DNA of 14,309 nucleotides from Pancytospora philotis (Eukaryota > Microsporidia). The DNA lies in contig JALRLY010000201.1 in assembly GCA_023647555.1 (NCBI GenBank), positions 1-14,309 of the forward strand. The letters run 5' to 3'. The notes beneath the pieces are model-generated. The model had not been told where the DNA came from and searched no databases. It was given only the letters and a program-made list of their open reading frames with translations. This document shows, one piece after another, positions 6,740 through 14,309 of this stretch. Within the stretch, counting starts at the first letter, position 1; each line of letters opens with the position of its first letter. Position numbers and translations under genes: made by a program.

Positions 6740-7681
6740 ATGTTGAGTAAAATTTTACTAATCGCTGCCGGCGCCGTGTGTGCGCCCGTAAGTAACCCGC
6801 CAGAGACGGCATCGACTGCGCTTTCGCTGTCCGACGCGCATGATTCGTGCACCGGCCGCCACAGATTGATTCTGCGGGGCGCAACCAAGCTGGTTTGGGA
6901 ACTGAAGATTTGGATCTCCGAGCACCTGGCGCTTTCTAGAGAGGCGCTCGAGAAGCTCGAAAATGCGCAGCGCATCGAAGCCCGGATTAGCCACAGAGCC
7001 TTCCTACTGCGTGCGAAAGATCTCGAGCTCGGTGCCATAGCTGAACGCGCCGATTCAGAATACTCATCTTTGACTGCCATCATATCCCAGAACTATGACC
7101 TGCACACTGAGGCTCGCCGATTTCTCGAGGCCGTCAAGCTGTACCTGTGCGCTCTCGGGGTAGACTGTAGCTGCGAGCCTGAGCAACTACTCGAGCCAAG
7201 AGCTTTTGAGCATACCGACTGTGATAAGATGAAGGAAACTATGGTCGCATGCGGGGATTCCTTCAGCTCAGCAGTGGCCAAACTGATTCACAGAGTTGAG
7301 GGCCACCCCTGTGCAGGCTCAAAAACCCGCGCTGAGTTTCACATCTCCAGCGCGGGGTATCAGCTGGCCATGCTGCGATACATCGAGCGGGCTTTGTGTG
7401 GGCTGCTCACTAGCTCTGCTTTGCTTGCCCGGAATGTCGGTTCACTTCACAGGACTTTGTTGCAGATTGACGGCCTTGGCGATCTTGACGAGAGCTCCGC
7501 GAGGGATGTCTATGACCAGATCTATCCTAAGCTGCAGGAGTGCCTCGGGCTGCTGTGCGCTGCCTACGACGAAATAGCCCAAGAGCACTCGAAATGGTGT
7601 GAGGATATTTCAGAAGCGATATCCCAAGCCGACACGCACGTTACTAACCGCGAATTGATGGAGATCCTACATAGTGAATAA
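6740..7681 (+). CDS. Secreted, helical, cysteine-containing protein of unknown function
   Basis: A 313-residue protein with a textbook signal peptide: MLSKILLIAAGAVCA with likely cleavage after residue 15 (A-V-C-A before PVS). The mature part has no membrane segment, appears almost wholly alpha-helical and has about eleven cysteines, suggesting disulphides. Heptad-like stretches occur near residues 50-105 (WISEHLALSREALEKLE, HRAFLLRAKDLELGAIAE) and near 240-300. I recognise no family. AAATTGAGCCC abuts the ATG. Codon use is less GC3-biased than in the core genes (about 64% G/C-ending in the first 55 codons counted by hand). Its position next to an expanded gene family and its secretion signal make a spore-wall, parasite-surface or host-exposed role plausible, but that is inference. 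Confidence 0.78.
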   Translation: MLSKILLIAAGAVCAPVSNPPETASTALSLSDAHDSCTGRHRLILRGATKLVWELKIWISEHLALSREALEKLENAQRIEARISHRAFLLRAKDLELGAIAERADSEYSSLTAIISQNYDLHTEARRFLEAVKLYLCALGVDCSCEPEQLLEPRAFEHTDCDKMKETMVACGDSFSSAVAKLIHRVEGHPCAGSKTRAEFHISSAGYQLAMLRYIERALCGLLTSSALLARNVGSLHRTLLQIDGLGDLDESSARDVYDQIYPKLQECLGLLCAAYDEIAQEHSKWCEDISEAISQADTHVTNRELMEILHSE

Positions 7682-7682
7682 A
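7677..7682 (+). terminator. AATAAA poly(A) signal overlapping the stop codon
   Basis: AATAAA spans the TAA stop (7679-7681) of the secreted-protein gene. Signals overlapping the stop are in keeping with the very short 3' UTRs of microsporidia. Confidence 0.4.
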
Positions 7683-8247
7683 AAATTGTCCCAGTATTAT
7701 AGACCTAGCTTATTATCAACTATCATTGCACCGAGCACGATCTGCTTGCAGCGGCGTGGTTGCATTGGCCGCTCTGATGAGTGAATAGCACAAAGCATTG
7801 ACTTGCAGCATGGCGCAAAGTGCCGCTATAAAGCCTCTCAACCGCCAGGTGTATTATGCTCAGGTGAGCGCAGATACTAAGAAGATAGCGTTTCTGCTAG
7901 AATTTTAGCATATGTGAGGGCATCTTAAAAATGAGAACTTTCATGTGGTTCTTGCCAGCGGCACTTCCTCAATATTTCCTCAATCTGAAGAGTGCCCTAT
8001 TCCGGGCGCTGGTTTGTGTGTTCAGCGGCCCCAAGTGTAAAAATTTTGTGGTATGAAGAGATCACAAATAACGGTTTTGTGGAGCGACGCTCGTTTTGTG
8101 CAGCGCGCAGTTAATGTGTGATCCACCGTAGTAAATTGTTACGGAACAGTTTATCATGATTATACAGCAGCGCATCAGAGCGGTAGCACTCCGATCTGGT
8201 AGACGGCGTGCCGGCCAGCTTTGATCAGATGGCGTTTTCAATTATTC
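7682..8247. other. Long AT-richer intergenic spacer
   Basis: This is the longest gene-free stretch in the window (566 bp). It holds only tiny frames: 32 codons at 7810-7908 and 21 codons at 8053-8118, neither with a CCC signal. TTCCTCAAT is repeated at 7965-7973 and 7976-7984, and TTTTGTG occurs three times (8044, 8075, 8094). I find no tRNA, rRNA or clear remnant of the downstream gene family. Confidence 0.5.
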
Positions 8248-8268
8248 AAAATTTTGCAACGGCAGCCC
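8248..8268 (+). promoter_or_regulatory. AAAATTTT box and CCC signal of family copy 1
   Basis: AAAATTTT (8248-8255, inside the palindrome CAAAATTTTG) is followed by GCAACGGCAG and CCC (8266-8268), three bases before ATG 8272. The same AAATTT, GC, GG, AGCCC order precedes copy 2, so this regulatory block was probably duplicated with the gene. Confidence 0.5.
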
Positions 8269-8271
8269 TTC

Positions 8272-11200
8272 ATGCTAGTGCGAGCAAGACAATTCTCAAA
8301 GCTGTTTATTCTCACAGAAGCATTTGTAAGCGCGAAGCTCAGTATCACGAGCATCAAAGAGGCGTTGGAGAAGGAGTATGGGAGTGGCGAGTATGTGGAT
8401 CCCGAGGGCCCGCTCAATATCATGCGGGGGCATTCTTCTGTCAACGATGGCATGATCGCGAAGCAGCGCAAGTTTGCGGCACCGATGCGTCTCGGGTACA
8501 GCTGCACGGGCGATGCGAGCGAAGCAGATTGCACCTACACGAGGAATACGCGCGAGGATGGAGTTCGGACGCTCCCAGCCGATAGCGAGGCGATGGTGTA
8601 TTTGTCCGAGCATTACAGAATCCTGAAATCCATGTTCACGATCGAGAACAATGCGGTGGTCGTTGATAAAAGTCCCGCGGCGCCCTTCTGGAGTATGCTT
8701 GGGATAGCGCCCAATGACTGTGAGGAGCTTTTTGCAGCGCTGCTGGTGCTTGCCGGCGGTGGGGACATTCGATTGGATCGTGGCTCAGTTTGTGACTACT
8801 ATCTCTTCACCTACGATGCTGTTGATTTCATGCGTTTGAATTTGGTAGACCTGGAGCATGCTAATTATGACACCCTGGAGGTTGTAGCCTTCTTTATCAA
8901 GTATGGTGGCACGAAGGCGAGTCAGGTCGCTGGCTACGGGCTGCACTACACCGACAGCCCGAGCTTCCTGATTCAGGCGTACATCTGCGCGTGCATTGAA
9001 AGCAGCGATGCCCTTGCACGTATCTTCAGGGCCGCCAGAAAAATTGCTGCACGCCTTCGTGCAGACAACTCTGGTTTACAGCCAGGGCTGCACTTCTTTA
9101 CGAATAACGAGGATTGCGTCCGTGCGTACGTGGCGAAATACGATGCGCTAGCTTTAGCTGAAAACGATTTCAATTCACCGCATCGTGTTCTGCGCTGGGA
9201 GTGGCCGGCCTTTAGGAATGATAATTATAGCGACGGGGAGGATTCTACGAACATAGTTTCGACACTACTCAGACTTCATTACTGTTTCCCTCCGTGCGCG
9301 TCTCCTGAAGATCGGGGCACTGGCTCATCGGCTGACCCAAAGAACGAGTTGCTAGATGCATTAGTTAGTTTATTTAATCAGACGTCTTCAGTGTCAGAGA
9401 ACCTTGGCAGAACGGGTTTAATTCCTAAGGATGATTATGAGTGGGAAATGTCCAATGCGGAATTTGAAAATTTTCTGGCGGCGTTCAGGGCCCAGGCGCC
9501 CGCAAGCAGGACCATTATGGACTGCTGCAGCGGAAGTAACTCCGCTGGGATAGCGGCAGATCCCAAGGACTTCCTGTTGGTGCTTGCGTGGGTCCTCGGC
9601 GAGCCCGAGGATGGGCTCCGGTCCTTGCAGCAGCTGCTGCAGGAGGCCCTGGGCGATGCAGGCAGTGCATTCCACTGCCAACAAATCAGCAACCGAGTGG
9701 CCCAGATGCTTGGCCAATTCTCGGGAAAGACTATCGAGGCTCATTTCGGCGTAAGCATAGCGCCTGACGGAACGCGCCTCGGATCGCTGTGGCTTGCTTC
9801 CCAGAATTCAGACGAAACTGAAACGGCGGGCAACGATTATGCCATGATGCTTGCCTTCAAGCCTGAAAAAGTTGAAATCATGTATGTGCGGGCTACAAGT
9901 AACGACTTAATGCACGGTGGGTTTAATTCTACACTCGAAGGGCTGGACATACAACCCGCCCCGTTGCTGCCTGCATCTGTGCGTGAGGAAGCGGATAAGC
10001 GCAACAATTTTACGCTGCATGCGTTGATTCGAGCAAGCATCGAGCGCTACTCATATCCTGCCGCGCATCGAGCCCGTGGTGACAGATACATCGAGGAAAT
10101 GTGCGCAGCTAAGGACCCGCTGGCGGCCCACATCGCAATTAGCCACTGGATGGCGCGCCAGCCGATGCAATCACAGTTGGAGGTTGTGGTTGCGGGGGAT
10201 CGGCTACCTCTAGTGCTCGAGAGACTTTTGACGCGGAGCACTGACGGCAACGATACTGCGCGATTTGGGCTCACGCCTGATAGCCCGGTGGTGGCTGTTA
10301 TGGACAATATCCTGGGGAACACTCTGCTTTCTGATGATAGCACGTTGCGCGAGCTTTGTGCCGGCGGCCTGCGCCGCTGTGCGAGCAATCGCCCCGACCT
10401 TTTCCCCCGCATGTCCTTATTCACAGATAGGTATCTGCACAACACGCAGAAATGGAACGAATCTGCGTACGACTGCTTCCTCGCCTGCCTGGCGGGGTAT
10501 GGTATTCCCGAGACGCTGCTCCGCTATGTAGAACTGCGCGCCCACGACAAGGTCCAGGCTGCCAGTAGCGTGCCCGGCCCGTGGAGTAGCGATGTTTGCG
10601 CAGCAGTGGCAAGGTGCTTCAAGCTCAGATACGATATAGTCAACCATGGCTCAGGCGGTGCCACGTTCAATGCATGTCACTATAGGCGCGCCATGGATGA
10701 TTTAAAGCGTGCGGCTAACGGGGCTGCCCTTAGCGCGCAAGATCTGTGGAGCAATAATTTATGCACAGCAGCGGAAAGGTGCTTCAAGCTCGGGGGCGGA
10801 GGTAGCGCCCTAGGTTTGCATGGCGACACGCGCGATGTTTGCTATTATAGGTACTCCATCTGTGCTCTATTGGCCGCGGCTGCGAACCCGGCCGAGTACT
10901 GTGCTATGCTCCGGAGTATTTGCGGGCGCTGGGACGATACGCTCGGCGTGTTTAGGGTGTACTTGCTGTTGCAGATGGCCTTTCCAAAGCTTCCCACGCC
11001 CAGGCCGATCTCGCTAGAGTTCGTTGCAGATGTCTTCTCTTCTGAGCCATCGCCTGAGCAGATTAAATCGCTGCTGAGGGTCTTTGCAGTCTTTGCGTTC
11101 AAAAGCCGTGACTATCTTGGCATCTGCGAAGTCTTCCACGAGTACCGTGCGCTACTGAGTCCAGAATATGCGCGCGAGTATGTTGAGGCACTCAAGAGCC

Positions 11201-11424
11201 GGCATAATGCCTACAGCTATGCGCCCCGTAAGATCTTCGACGATTTGTGTGTACCGGTTGACGAGTTTAGTGCGCCACCATTCGCCGCGCTCGAGGACTT
11301 GCTAGAGGACTGTCTTAAGGACGTGTTCGACGTGAAGACGCTTCCCCAGCGGGTAGAGGAGCTGCCTCAAATGCTGCATCTTTGCGCTCGAAGGCCAGCG
11401 GCCGTACGCGGTGCCGCCCGGTGA
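8272..11424 (+). CDS. Large expanded-family protein, copy 1 (intact)
   Basis: A 1050-residue protein of unknown function, paralogous over its whole length to the broken gene that follows. A short hydrophobic N-terminus (SKLFILTEAFVSA) may be a weak signal peptide. Shared blocks include YVDPEGPLNIMRGH (near residue 41), MVYLSEHYRILKSMF (108-122), QVAGYGLHYT, SPSFLIQAYIC, LAWVLGEPE, ALGDAGSA plus HCQQI, TIEAHF, HIAISHWMA, RCFKL, YYRYSICAL plus AAAANPAEY, GRWDDT and GICEVFH. I see no enzyme motif or membrane span. The frame is open back to a TTG at 8221, but ATG 8272 has the CCC signal and A/T box. Codon bias is relaxed (23 of 42 codons G/C-ending at 10621-10746). An internal 165 bp duplication is described separately. 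Microsporidia are known for lineage-specific multigene families encoding large unknown proteins; I do not assign a named one. Confidence 0.85.
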   Translation: MLVRARQFSKLFILTEAFVSAKLSITSIKEALEKEYGSGEYVDPEGPLNIMRGHSSVNDGMIAKQRKFAAPMRLGYSCTGDASEADCTYTRNTREDGVRTLPADSEAMVYLSEHYRILKSMFTIENNAVVVDKSPAAPFWSMLGIAPNDCEELFAALLVLAGGGDIRLDRGSVCDYYLFTYDAVDFMRLNLVDLEHANYDTLEVVAFFIKYGGTKASQVAGYGLHYTDSPSFLIQAYICACIESSDALARIFRAARKIAARLRADNSGLQPGLHFFTNNEDCVRAYVAKYDALALAENDFNSPHRVLRWEWPAFRNDNYSDGEDSTNIVSTLLRLHYCFPPCASPEDRGTGSSADPKNELLDALVSLFNQTSSVSENLGRTGLIPKDDYEWEMSNAEFENFLAAFRAQAPASRTIMDCCSGSNSAGIAADPKDFLLVLAWVLGEPEDGLRSLQQLLQEALGDAGSAFHCQQISNRVAQMLGQFSGKTIEAHFGVSIAPDGTRLGSLWLASQNSDETETAGNDYAMMLAFKPEKVEIMYVRATSNDLMHGGFNSTLEGLDIQPAPLLPASVREEADKRNNFTLHALIRASIERYSYPAAHRARGDRYIEEMCAAKDPLAAHIAISHWMARQPMQSQLEVVVAGDRLPLVLERLLTRSTDGNDTARFGLTPDSPVVAVMDNILGNTLLSDDSTLRELCAGGLRRCASNRPDLFPRMSLFTDRYLHNTQKWNESAYDCFLACLAGYGIPETLLRYVELRAHDKVQAASSVPGPWSSDVCAAVARCFKLRYDIVNHGSGGATFNACHYRRAMDDLKRAANGAALSAQDLWSNNLCTAAERCFKLGGGGSALGLHGDTRDVCYYRYSICALLAAAANPAEYCAMLRSICGRWDDTLGVFRVYLLLQMAFPKLPTPRPISLEFVADVFSSEPSPEQIKSLLRVFAVFAFKSRDYLGICEVFHEYRALLSPEYAREYVEALKSRHNAYSYAPRKIFDDLCVPVDEFSAPPFAALEDLLEDCLKDVFDVKTLPQRVEELPQMLHLCARRPAAVRGAAR
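10582..10911 (+). repeat. In-frame 165 bp intragenic tandem duplication in family copy 1
   Basis: Two consecutive, diverged 55-codon units have an exact 165 bp offset. WSSDVCAAVARCFKL (from 10582) corresponds to WSNNLCTAAERCFKL (from 10747), and CHYRRAMDD (from 10675) corresponds to CYYRYSICA (from 10840). Copy 2 of the family has a single unit (WDSDVCAALARCFKL, then RYYRYSICAL). The head of unit 1 and the tail of unit 2 are closest to copy 2, which suggests a duplication followed by decay of the inner halves. Confidence 0.8.
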
Positions 11425-11448
11425 ATTTTCCGAGAGAGCACGACTTTT

Positions 11449-11454
11449 AATAAA
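11449..11454 (+). terminator. AATAAA poly(A) signal of family copy 1
   Basis: AATAAA occurs 24 bases after the copy 1 stop in an A/T-rich run, well before the copy 2 start signal. Confidence 0.45.
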
Positions 11455-11515
11455 TATTAGGAATCCAATGGCACTGTTCAGCTGGCAAATCGGTGCAGCA
11501 AGTCTCGATGCGCCG

Positions 11516-11549
11516 TTAATGATCTAAATTTTTAATGATCTAAATTTTT
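11516..11549 (+). repeat. 16 bp tandem repeat in the copy 2 promoter
   Basis: The unit TTAATGATCTAAATTT is present twice (11516-11531 and 11532-11547) plus two further bases. The duplication doubles the AAATTT box upstream of copy 2. Confidence 0.85.
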
Positions 11550-11562
11550 TGCGCTGGAGCCC
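11542..11562 (+). promoter_or_regulatory. AAATTTTTT box and CCC signal of family copy 2
   Basis: AAATTTTTT (11542-11550), then GCGCTGGAG and CCC (11560-11562), five bases before ATG 11568. The layout parallels copy 1 and indicates that the copy 2 promoter was intact despite the coding break downstream. Confidence 0.5.
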
Positions 11563-11567
11563 ATCGG

Positions 11568-14309
11568 ATGCGGCGGTTCTTGGGGATGATCGTTCTGGCG
11601 GAGGCCTTTGTGCGTGCGCGCCCCAGCGCCCAGAATATCCTAAACGCTTTAAAGAGGCGGTATGGAGCCGGCGTGTATGTGGATCCCGAGGGCCCGCTCA
11701 ACATCATGCGCGGGCATGCTTGCGTCAACAACGACATGGTTGCTAAGCAGCGCAAGTATGCGGCGCCGATGCGTCTAGCCTACAGCCGTGCAATTGATGC
11801 AGGTAAAGGTGACCCCACGTACACGAGGAATGCGCGCGAGGACGAAGTTCGGGAGCTCCCCGCCGACAGTGAGGCGATGGTGTACCTGTCCGAGCACTAC
11901 AGAATACTAAAATCGATGTTCACGGTCGAGCTTGGTGTGGTGGGCGTGGACAAAGGCCCCGGGGCGCCTTTCTGGAGCCTGTTCCAAAGCGAGCGCGCGA
12001 AATGCGAGGAGCTGTTTGCGGCGCTGCTACTGCTTGCGGGCGGAGCGGCATCCGACTGAGCTTTGGTAGCGACGACCGTGCAGATCAGGGTACGCGGGCA
12101 GTCTCCTTCGTTGCCCACTACGCTGCCCAGTCGTTGGACGCGCATGTGCTGGACCTCAGCTTCGCAGATGGTGCCACACTGGCGGTCGTAGAGTTTTTTG
12201 CCAAGTACGGCGGAGCGAAGGCGAGCCAGGTGGCCGGCTACGGGCTGCACTACACCGAGAGCCCGAGCTTCCTCATCCAGGCCTACATCTGCGAGACTGT
12301 CGTAGGCCTGGAAGGCGTCGCAAACATCTTCGGGGCCGCCAAAAAGATCGTTGAAAGGCTCCCTGCAGGCAGCGTTGGCGTGCAGCATGTGCCGTGTTTC
12401 TTCACGACTGACGCTGAGCTTGTGAATGCGTACACGGCGAGATACCGTGTGCTTTACGATGCTGAGCTGGTCTCCAGCGTAGCGCAGCGCGCGCTGCTTT
12501 CGAACTGGCGGAATTTCCAGCGCGACGACTACTGCGATGGGGATGGCCCGAGAAGCATAGCCCTAACACTGCTCAAGCTGTGCTACTGTCTGTGTGCGGA
12601 ACCAGCTGCCAACAGTTGCGAGCACTTCTGCGAGACTGAACCGCGGAATGAGCTGCAGAGGGCATTGGGAAGGTTTTTCAACCATGCATGCTATGCATCG
12701 ATAGCCCTCAGCAGCGGAGGCTCGATTTCCGATGAAGCTCGGGAATCGGTCAGGAGTGTCTATGCAGATTTCCTAGCGGTGGCCAGAGCCGCAGCATCCA
12801 CGAGCGAGACCATCACGGACTGCTGCGGCGAAGGCATCTCCGCGGGCCTGGATACTGACCCCAAGAACTTTCTGGTGGTGCTCGCCTGGGTGCTCGGCGA
12901 GCCCGAGGAGGAGCTCCGGGATCTGCGGCAGCTGCTGGATGGTGCGCTTGGCGATGCCGGCAGCGCTTCGCATTGCCAGCAGATCGGCGACCGCGTGTCT
13001 GAGCTGCTCAGTCGCTTCTCGCGGAAGAGCACTATCGAGGCGCACTTCGATGTCTGCACGGCGCCTGGCGGAACGCGCCAGGGCTCGCTCAGGCTTTTCT
13101 TCAACGCAGGCTGCGATAGGGCAGCGTATAAGTATGCACTGAAGCTCGTCTTCAAGCCCGCACGGGTCGAAATCGTGTACGTGGCGCAGAAGGCCACGCC
13201 GAAGGACATTCAGCGTGAAAAGTTTGTTGCCGCGGTGGTCAGAGAACCGAACGAGCCGTGCCGCCCCGCGCTGCCTACATCGGCGCACGGGGTGTCAAAT
13301 AATGCGCCTAGCAGCCCCTCCCTTCGCATACTCCTGCGAGAAAGCTTCGAACGGTGCTTAGATCGTGCTGCGCATCGGGCCGTTTCCGACGCGTACATCG
13401 CGGAAGTGTCTGCAGCAAAGAGCCCGCTGGCGTGCCACATCGCCATCAGCCACTGGATGGCATACCAGCCGCTGCAGTCGCCGGGCGAGGCCGTAAAAGC
13501 GGTGCTTCGGCTGCTTCCGGTGCTCGAGGACTCTCTGGGGCTGGGGCGAGATGGTAGTAATTCTGCGCTGCGTGCGCTCACTGCCGACAGCCAGGTGGAG
13601 GCCGTGCTGGACAACATCTTAGGTAGCATTGCGGTTGCCGATGCGGAGCTGTGTCCCTTCATTGTCGGCGGGCTGCGCCGCTGCGTCAACGATCGCACCG
13701 ACCTCTTCCCGAGCATATTCTCCGCGGCAGGGGACTCCGCAAGCGCCGTGGAGGGGCGCGACAGATCGGCATACGTTCGCTTCCTCGATAGCTTGGCGGC
13801 GTACGACATCTTTGAGATGCTGCTGCGCCATGCAGAACAGCGCGCCCGCAGCAAGATCGAGGCTGCCGGTAGCACGCGCGGCCCATGGGACAGCGATGTT
13901 TGTGCGGCGTTGGCGAGGTGCTTCAAGCTCAGGTACGAGAATGGCACCACCTGCAGCATAAGCGGCGACAACTCCGACATGCGCTACTATAGATACTCCA
14001 TCTGTGCTCTAATGGCGGCGGCTGCGAATCCGGCCGAGTACCACTCTGTGCTGCGCAGCATTTTAGGACGCTGGGACGACACGTTCGGCGTGTTTGAGGT
14101 GTACGTGCTGCTGCGGATGGCCTTCCCCAGGCTTCCCAAACTCGGGCCGATCTCGCCCAAACTTGTAGCAAAAATCTTCCCGGTTGGGTCTGAGGTTGAG
14201 GAGCTTGAGGCGCTGCTGAGGATATTCGCAGTCTCTGCGCTCGCAGATCGCGACTACTGCGGCATCTGCGAGGTGTTCCACGGGTACCGTGCCCTACTCA
14301 GCCCAGAAT
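11568..14309 (+). pseudogene. Large expanded-family protein, copy 2, broken by one frameshift (3' end off window)
   Basis: A paralogue of the 8272-11424 gene. Frame 1 runs from ATG 11568 to a TGA at 12057-12059 (163 codons) and covers YVDPEGPLNIMRGH, MVYLSEHYRILKSMF and FAALLLLAGG. Homology then continues in the frame of codons starting at 12050, 12053 and so on, through QVAGYGLHYT, SPSFLIQAYIC, LAWVLGEPE, ALGDAGSA, TIEAHF, HIAISHWMA, RCFKL, RYYRYSICAL and GICEVFHGYRALLSPE. No stop occurs before the window edge, about 85 codons short of the copy 1 end. The first in-frame ATG after the break lies far downstream (near 13458), so a separate second gene is unlikely. The N-terminus RRFLGMIVLAEAFVRA may be a weak signal peptide. 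Preservation of 2.26 kb of open frame after a single lesion points to very recent inactivation, a sequencing or assembly error, or a tolerated frameshift. Confidence 0.8.
12042..12059 (+). other. Frameshift site in copy 2
   Basis: Copy 1 reads GGC GGT GGG GAC ATT CGA TTG here. Copy 2 reads GGC GGA GCG GC, then ATC CGA CTG. One base is missing after about 12049, which brings the TGA at 12057-12059 into frame. There is no homopolymer longer than two bases at the site. Confidence 0.75.

Noticed and set aside
7810..7908. 32-codon ATG frame in the long spacer
   Set aside because: It is too short, lacks a CCC/GGG signal and is unlike any small ribosomal protein I know. Not excluded, but unsupported.
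8053..8118. 21-codon frame after an AAAAATTTTG box
   Set aside because: The A/T box is present but no CCC lies between it and the ATG, and the frame is very short.

Overview
The window looks like nuclear DNA from a GC-rich, very compact eukaryotic genome, most likely a microsporidian. The recognisable genes are eukaryotic: MCT-1/Tma20, a thioredoxin-glutaredoxin protein, Ste24, the proteasome alpha5 subunit and Arp5. All lack visible introns, several are shorter than their yeast or human relatives, and spacers are mostly 100-300 bp. Nearly every start codon has CCC or GGG 0-6 bases upstream, usually with an A/T box (AAATTT-like) just before it. That is the start-proximal signal described for microsporidia. 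No species is claimed.

Core part (1-6379): the 5' part of an MCT-1-like gene runs leftward off the window edge. It is divergent from a Grx3/4-like gene (455-1039). Next on the + strand are a Ste24-type CAAX protease (1310-2563) and an unrecognised, probably all-helical protein (2806-3675). The latter converges on the proteasome alpha5 gene (3808-4521, minus), which is divergent from an Arp5-type actin-related protein (4712-6379). In the stretch sampled by hand in ARP5, every codon ends in G or C.

Variable part (6380-14309): spacers become longer and AT-richer, and codon bias relaxes. A 313-residue protein with a clear signal peptide (6740-7681) is followed by a nearly gene-free 590 bp spacer. 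Two tandem members of a large, unrecognised protein family follow. Copy 1 (8272-11424, 1050 aa) is intact and carries an internal 165 bp in-frame tandem duplication that copy 2 lacks. Copy 2 (11568 to the window edge) is broken by what looks like a one-base deletion near 12050, yet stays open in the shifted frame for the remaining 2.26 kb. This part resembles the fast-evolving, multigene-family-rich chromosome regions of microsporidia, which are often subtelomeric, but no telomere repeat or rDNA is visible.

The core genes serve translation, Fe-S/redox trafficking, prenyl-protein processing, protein degradation and chromatin remodelling. They are housekeeping genes rather than an operon or a single pathway. 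No tRNA, rRNA, transposon or CRISPR array was found.
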